Shown here: positions 7,024-7,943 of the stretch, in pieces | Layout: every line of letters begins with the position of its first letter | Numbering within the stretch: the stretch's first letter is position 1 | Source of the DNA: Hyphomicrobiaceae bacterium | Lineage (GTDB): Bacteria; Pseudomonadota; Alphaproteobacteria; Rhizobiales; HXMU1428-3 | Reading direction: 5' to 3' | Length of the DNA stretch: 7,943 bases | Assembly (NCBI GenBank): GCA_028285025.1 | Contig: JANQQH010000264.1 | Location: 1-7,943 of the forward strand | The notes under the pieces: generated by a model | Databases searched by the model: none | What the model saw: only the letters and a program-made list of their open reading frames with translations | Told to the model about the DNA's origin: nothing | Program-made: the position numbers and the translations under genes

Positions 7024-7943
7024 ATGCGTCAAAATTACTTATTCACTAGTGAATCCGTTTCAGAAGGTCACCCTGATAAGGTATGTGATCGCATCTCAGA
7101 CGCCATCGTTGATACTTATCTCGAAAAAGAGCCTGATAGCCGCGTTGCCGTTGAAACCATGACCACCACCAACCGCGTTGTCTTGGCTGGTGAAGTGCGC
7201 GGAGACAGCTCAATCACCAAAGATACGTTGGAACAAGTCGCCCGACGCGCCATAAAAGATATTGGCTATGAACAAGATGGGTTCCATCACGCCAATGCTG
7301 CGGTGGAAGTTCATGTACACGAACAATCTGTTGACATTGCCCAAGGGGTCGATAGCTCTGGCAATAAAGATGAAGGCGCAGGCGATCAAGGCATCATGTT
7401 TGGCTATGCATGCAAAGAAACAGATGTTCTTATGCCAGCCCCCATTCATTTTTCTCATAAAATCTTACAAAACATGGCCAAAGCCCGCCATGAAGGCGCA
7501 GCCCCAGAATTTGGCCCAGACGCCAAAAGCCAGGTGACGCTGGCCTATGAAAATGGCAAGCCAGTAAGAGCGACCTCTGTGGTCGTATCCACACAACATT
7601 CAGAAGGCACAGACCAAGCCGCCCTGCGCGAAAAAGTGCGCAGCTTTGTTGAAGATGTGTTGCCCTCTGGTTGGATGTGCCCGGATGACGAATTTTACGT
7701 TAACCCAACAGGCCGGTTTGTGATTGGCGGGCCTGATGGGGACGCAGGCCTGACAGGCCGCAAAATCATTGTTGACACATATGGTGGTGCAGCCCCGCAT
7801 GGTGGCGGTGCTTTTTCTGGCAAAGATTCCACCAAAGTTGATCGCTCAGCGGCTTATGCTGCCCGTTATTTGGCCAAAAATGTCGTTGCCGCTGATCTGG
7901 CAGACAAATGCACTTTGCAATTGTCATATGCCATTGGCGTTTC
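7024..7943 (+). CDS. metK: S-adenosylmethionine synthetase MetK (partial, 3' end outside window)
   Basis: MetK makes S-adenosylmethionine from methionine and ATP, releasing phosphate and diphosphate; it is cytosolic and essential in most bacteria. The first 306 codons are present without interruption, about three quarters of the usual length (roughly 385-400 aa). Visible signatures are [20 protein letters not shown] (7-26) with the catalytic-region histidine H16, the [12 protein letters not shown] block (118-129), and the glycine-rich [21 protein letters not shown] region (235-255) followed by [24 protein letters not shown] (259-282). The reading frame continues to the right edge in LSYAIGV, a conserved spot, so the cut is only the window boundary. 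The ATG at 7024 fits the ribosome-binding site and the normal short N-terminus. It is separated from the regulator by a 163-base leader with a strong hairpin. Confidence 0.97.
   Translation, partial: MRQNYLFTSESVSEGHPDKVCDRISDAIVDTYLEKEPDSRVAVETMTTTNRVVLAGEVRGDSSITKDTLEQVARRAIKDIGYEQDGFHHANAAVEVHVHEQSVDIAQGVDSSGNKDEGAGDQGIMFGYACKETDVLMPAPIHFSHKILQNMAKARHEGAAPEFGPDAKSQVTLAYENGKPVRATSVVVSTQHSEGTDQAALREKVRSFVEDVLPSGWMCPDDEFYVNPTGRFVIGGPDGDAGLTGRKIIVDTYGGAAPHGGGAFSGKDSTKVDRSAAYAARYLAKNVVAADLADKCTLQLSYAIGV

Overview
The window reads as a stretch of core alphaproteobacterial chromosome. All convincing genes lie on the + strand, in the order [end of an unidentified gene] - miaB - phoH - ybeY - corC/tlyC-like - lnt - small XRE-type regulator - metK (cut by the right edge). 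This order, including the small helix-turn-helix gene between lnt and metK, is familiar from Hyphomicrobiales/Rhizobiales such as Brucella, Bartonella and Agrobacterium. The DNA is AT-richer and the proteins more lysine-rich than in most soil rhizobia. I therefore suggest an AT-rich relative of that order; genus is not decidable from the sequence.

Bases 1-114 hold the last 37 codons of an unrecognised gene. From 193 to 6016, five genes are packed with gaps of about 43 to 51 bases and one short overlap (phoH/ybeY), consistent with one operon. miaB encodes the tRNA ms2i6A methylthiotransferase. phoH encodes a PhoH-like (YbeZ) ATPase and ybeY the rRNA-processing metal-dependent RNase. A CBS-domain CorC/TlyC-like protein follows, then the apolipoprotein N-acyltransferase Lnt. 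The group thus combines tRNA modification, ribosome quality control and envelope lipoprotein maturation, a widely conserved cluster.

Bases 6017-6413 form a non-coding, very AT-rich gap that separates the operon from the regulator gene. Its right end carries a perfect 7-bp inverted repeat just before the regulator, a plausible operator. The regulator is followed by a 163-base leader holding a perfect 11-bp hairpin, then metK (S-adenosylmethionine synthetase), of which 306 codons are present. MetK makes the SAM that MiaB consumes, but the two sit in different transcription units.

I saw no mobile element, CRISPR array, tRNA, rRNA, phage or defence gene, and nothing that amounts to an undescribed system. 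The points worth a second look are regulatory: the palindrome before the regulator, the structured metK leader, the TTG start of phoH, and the uncertain, extended N-terminus of YbeY.
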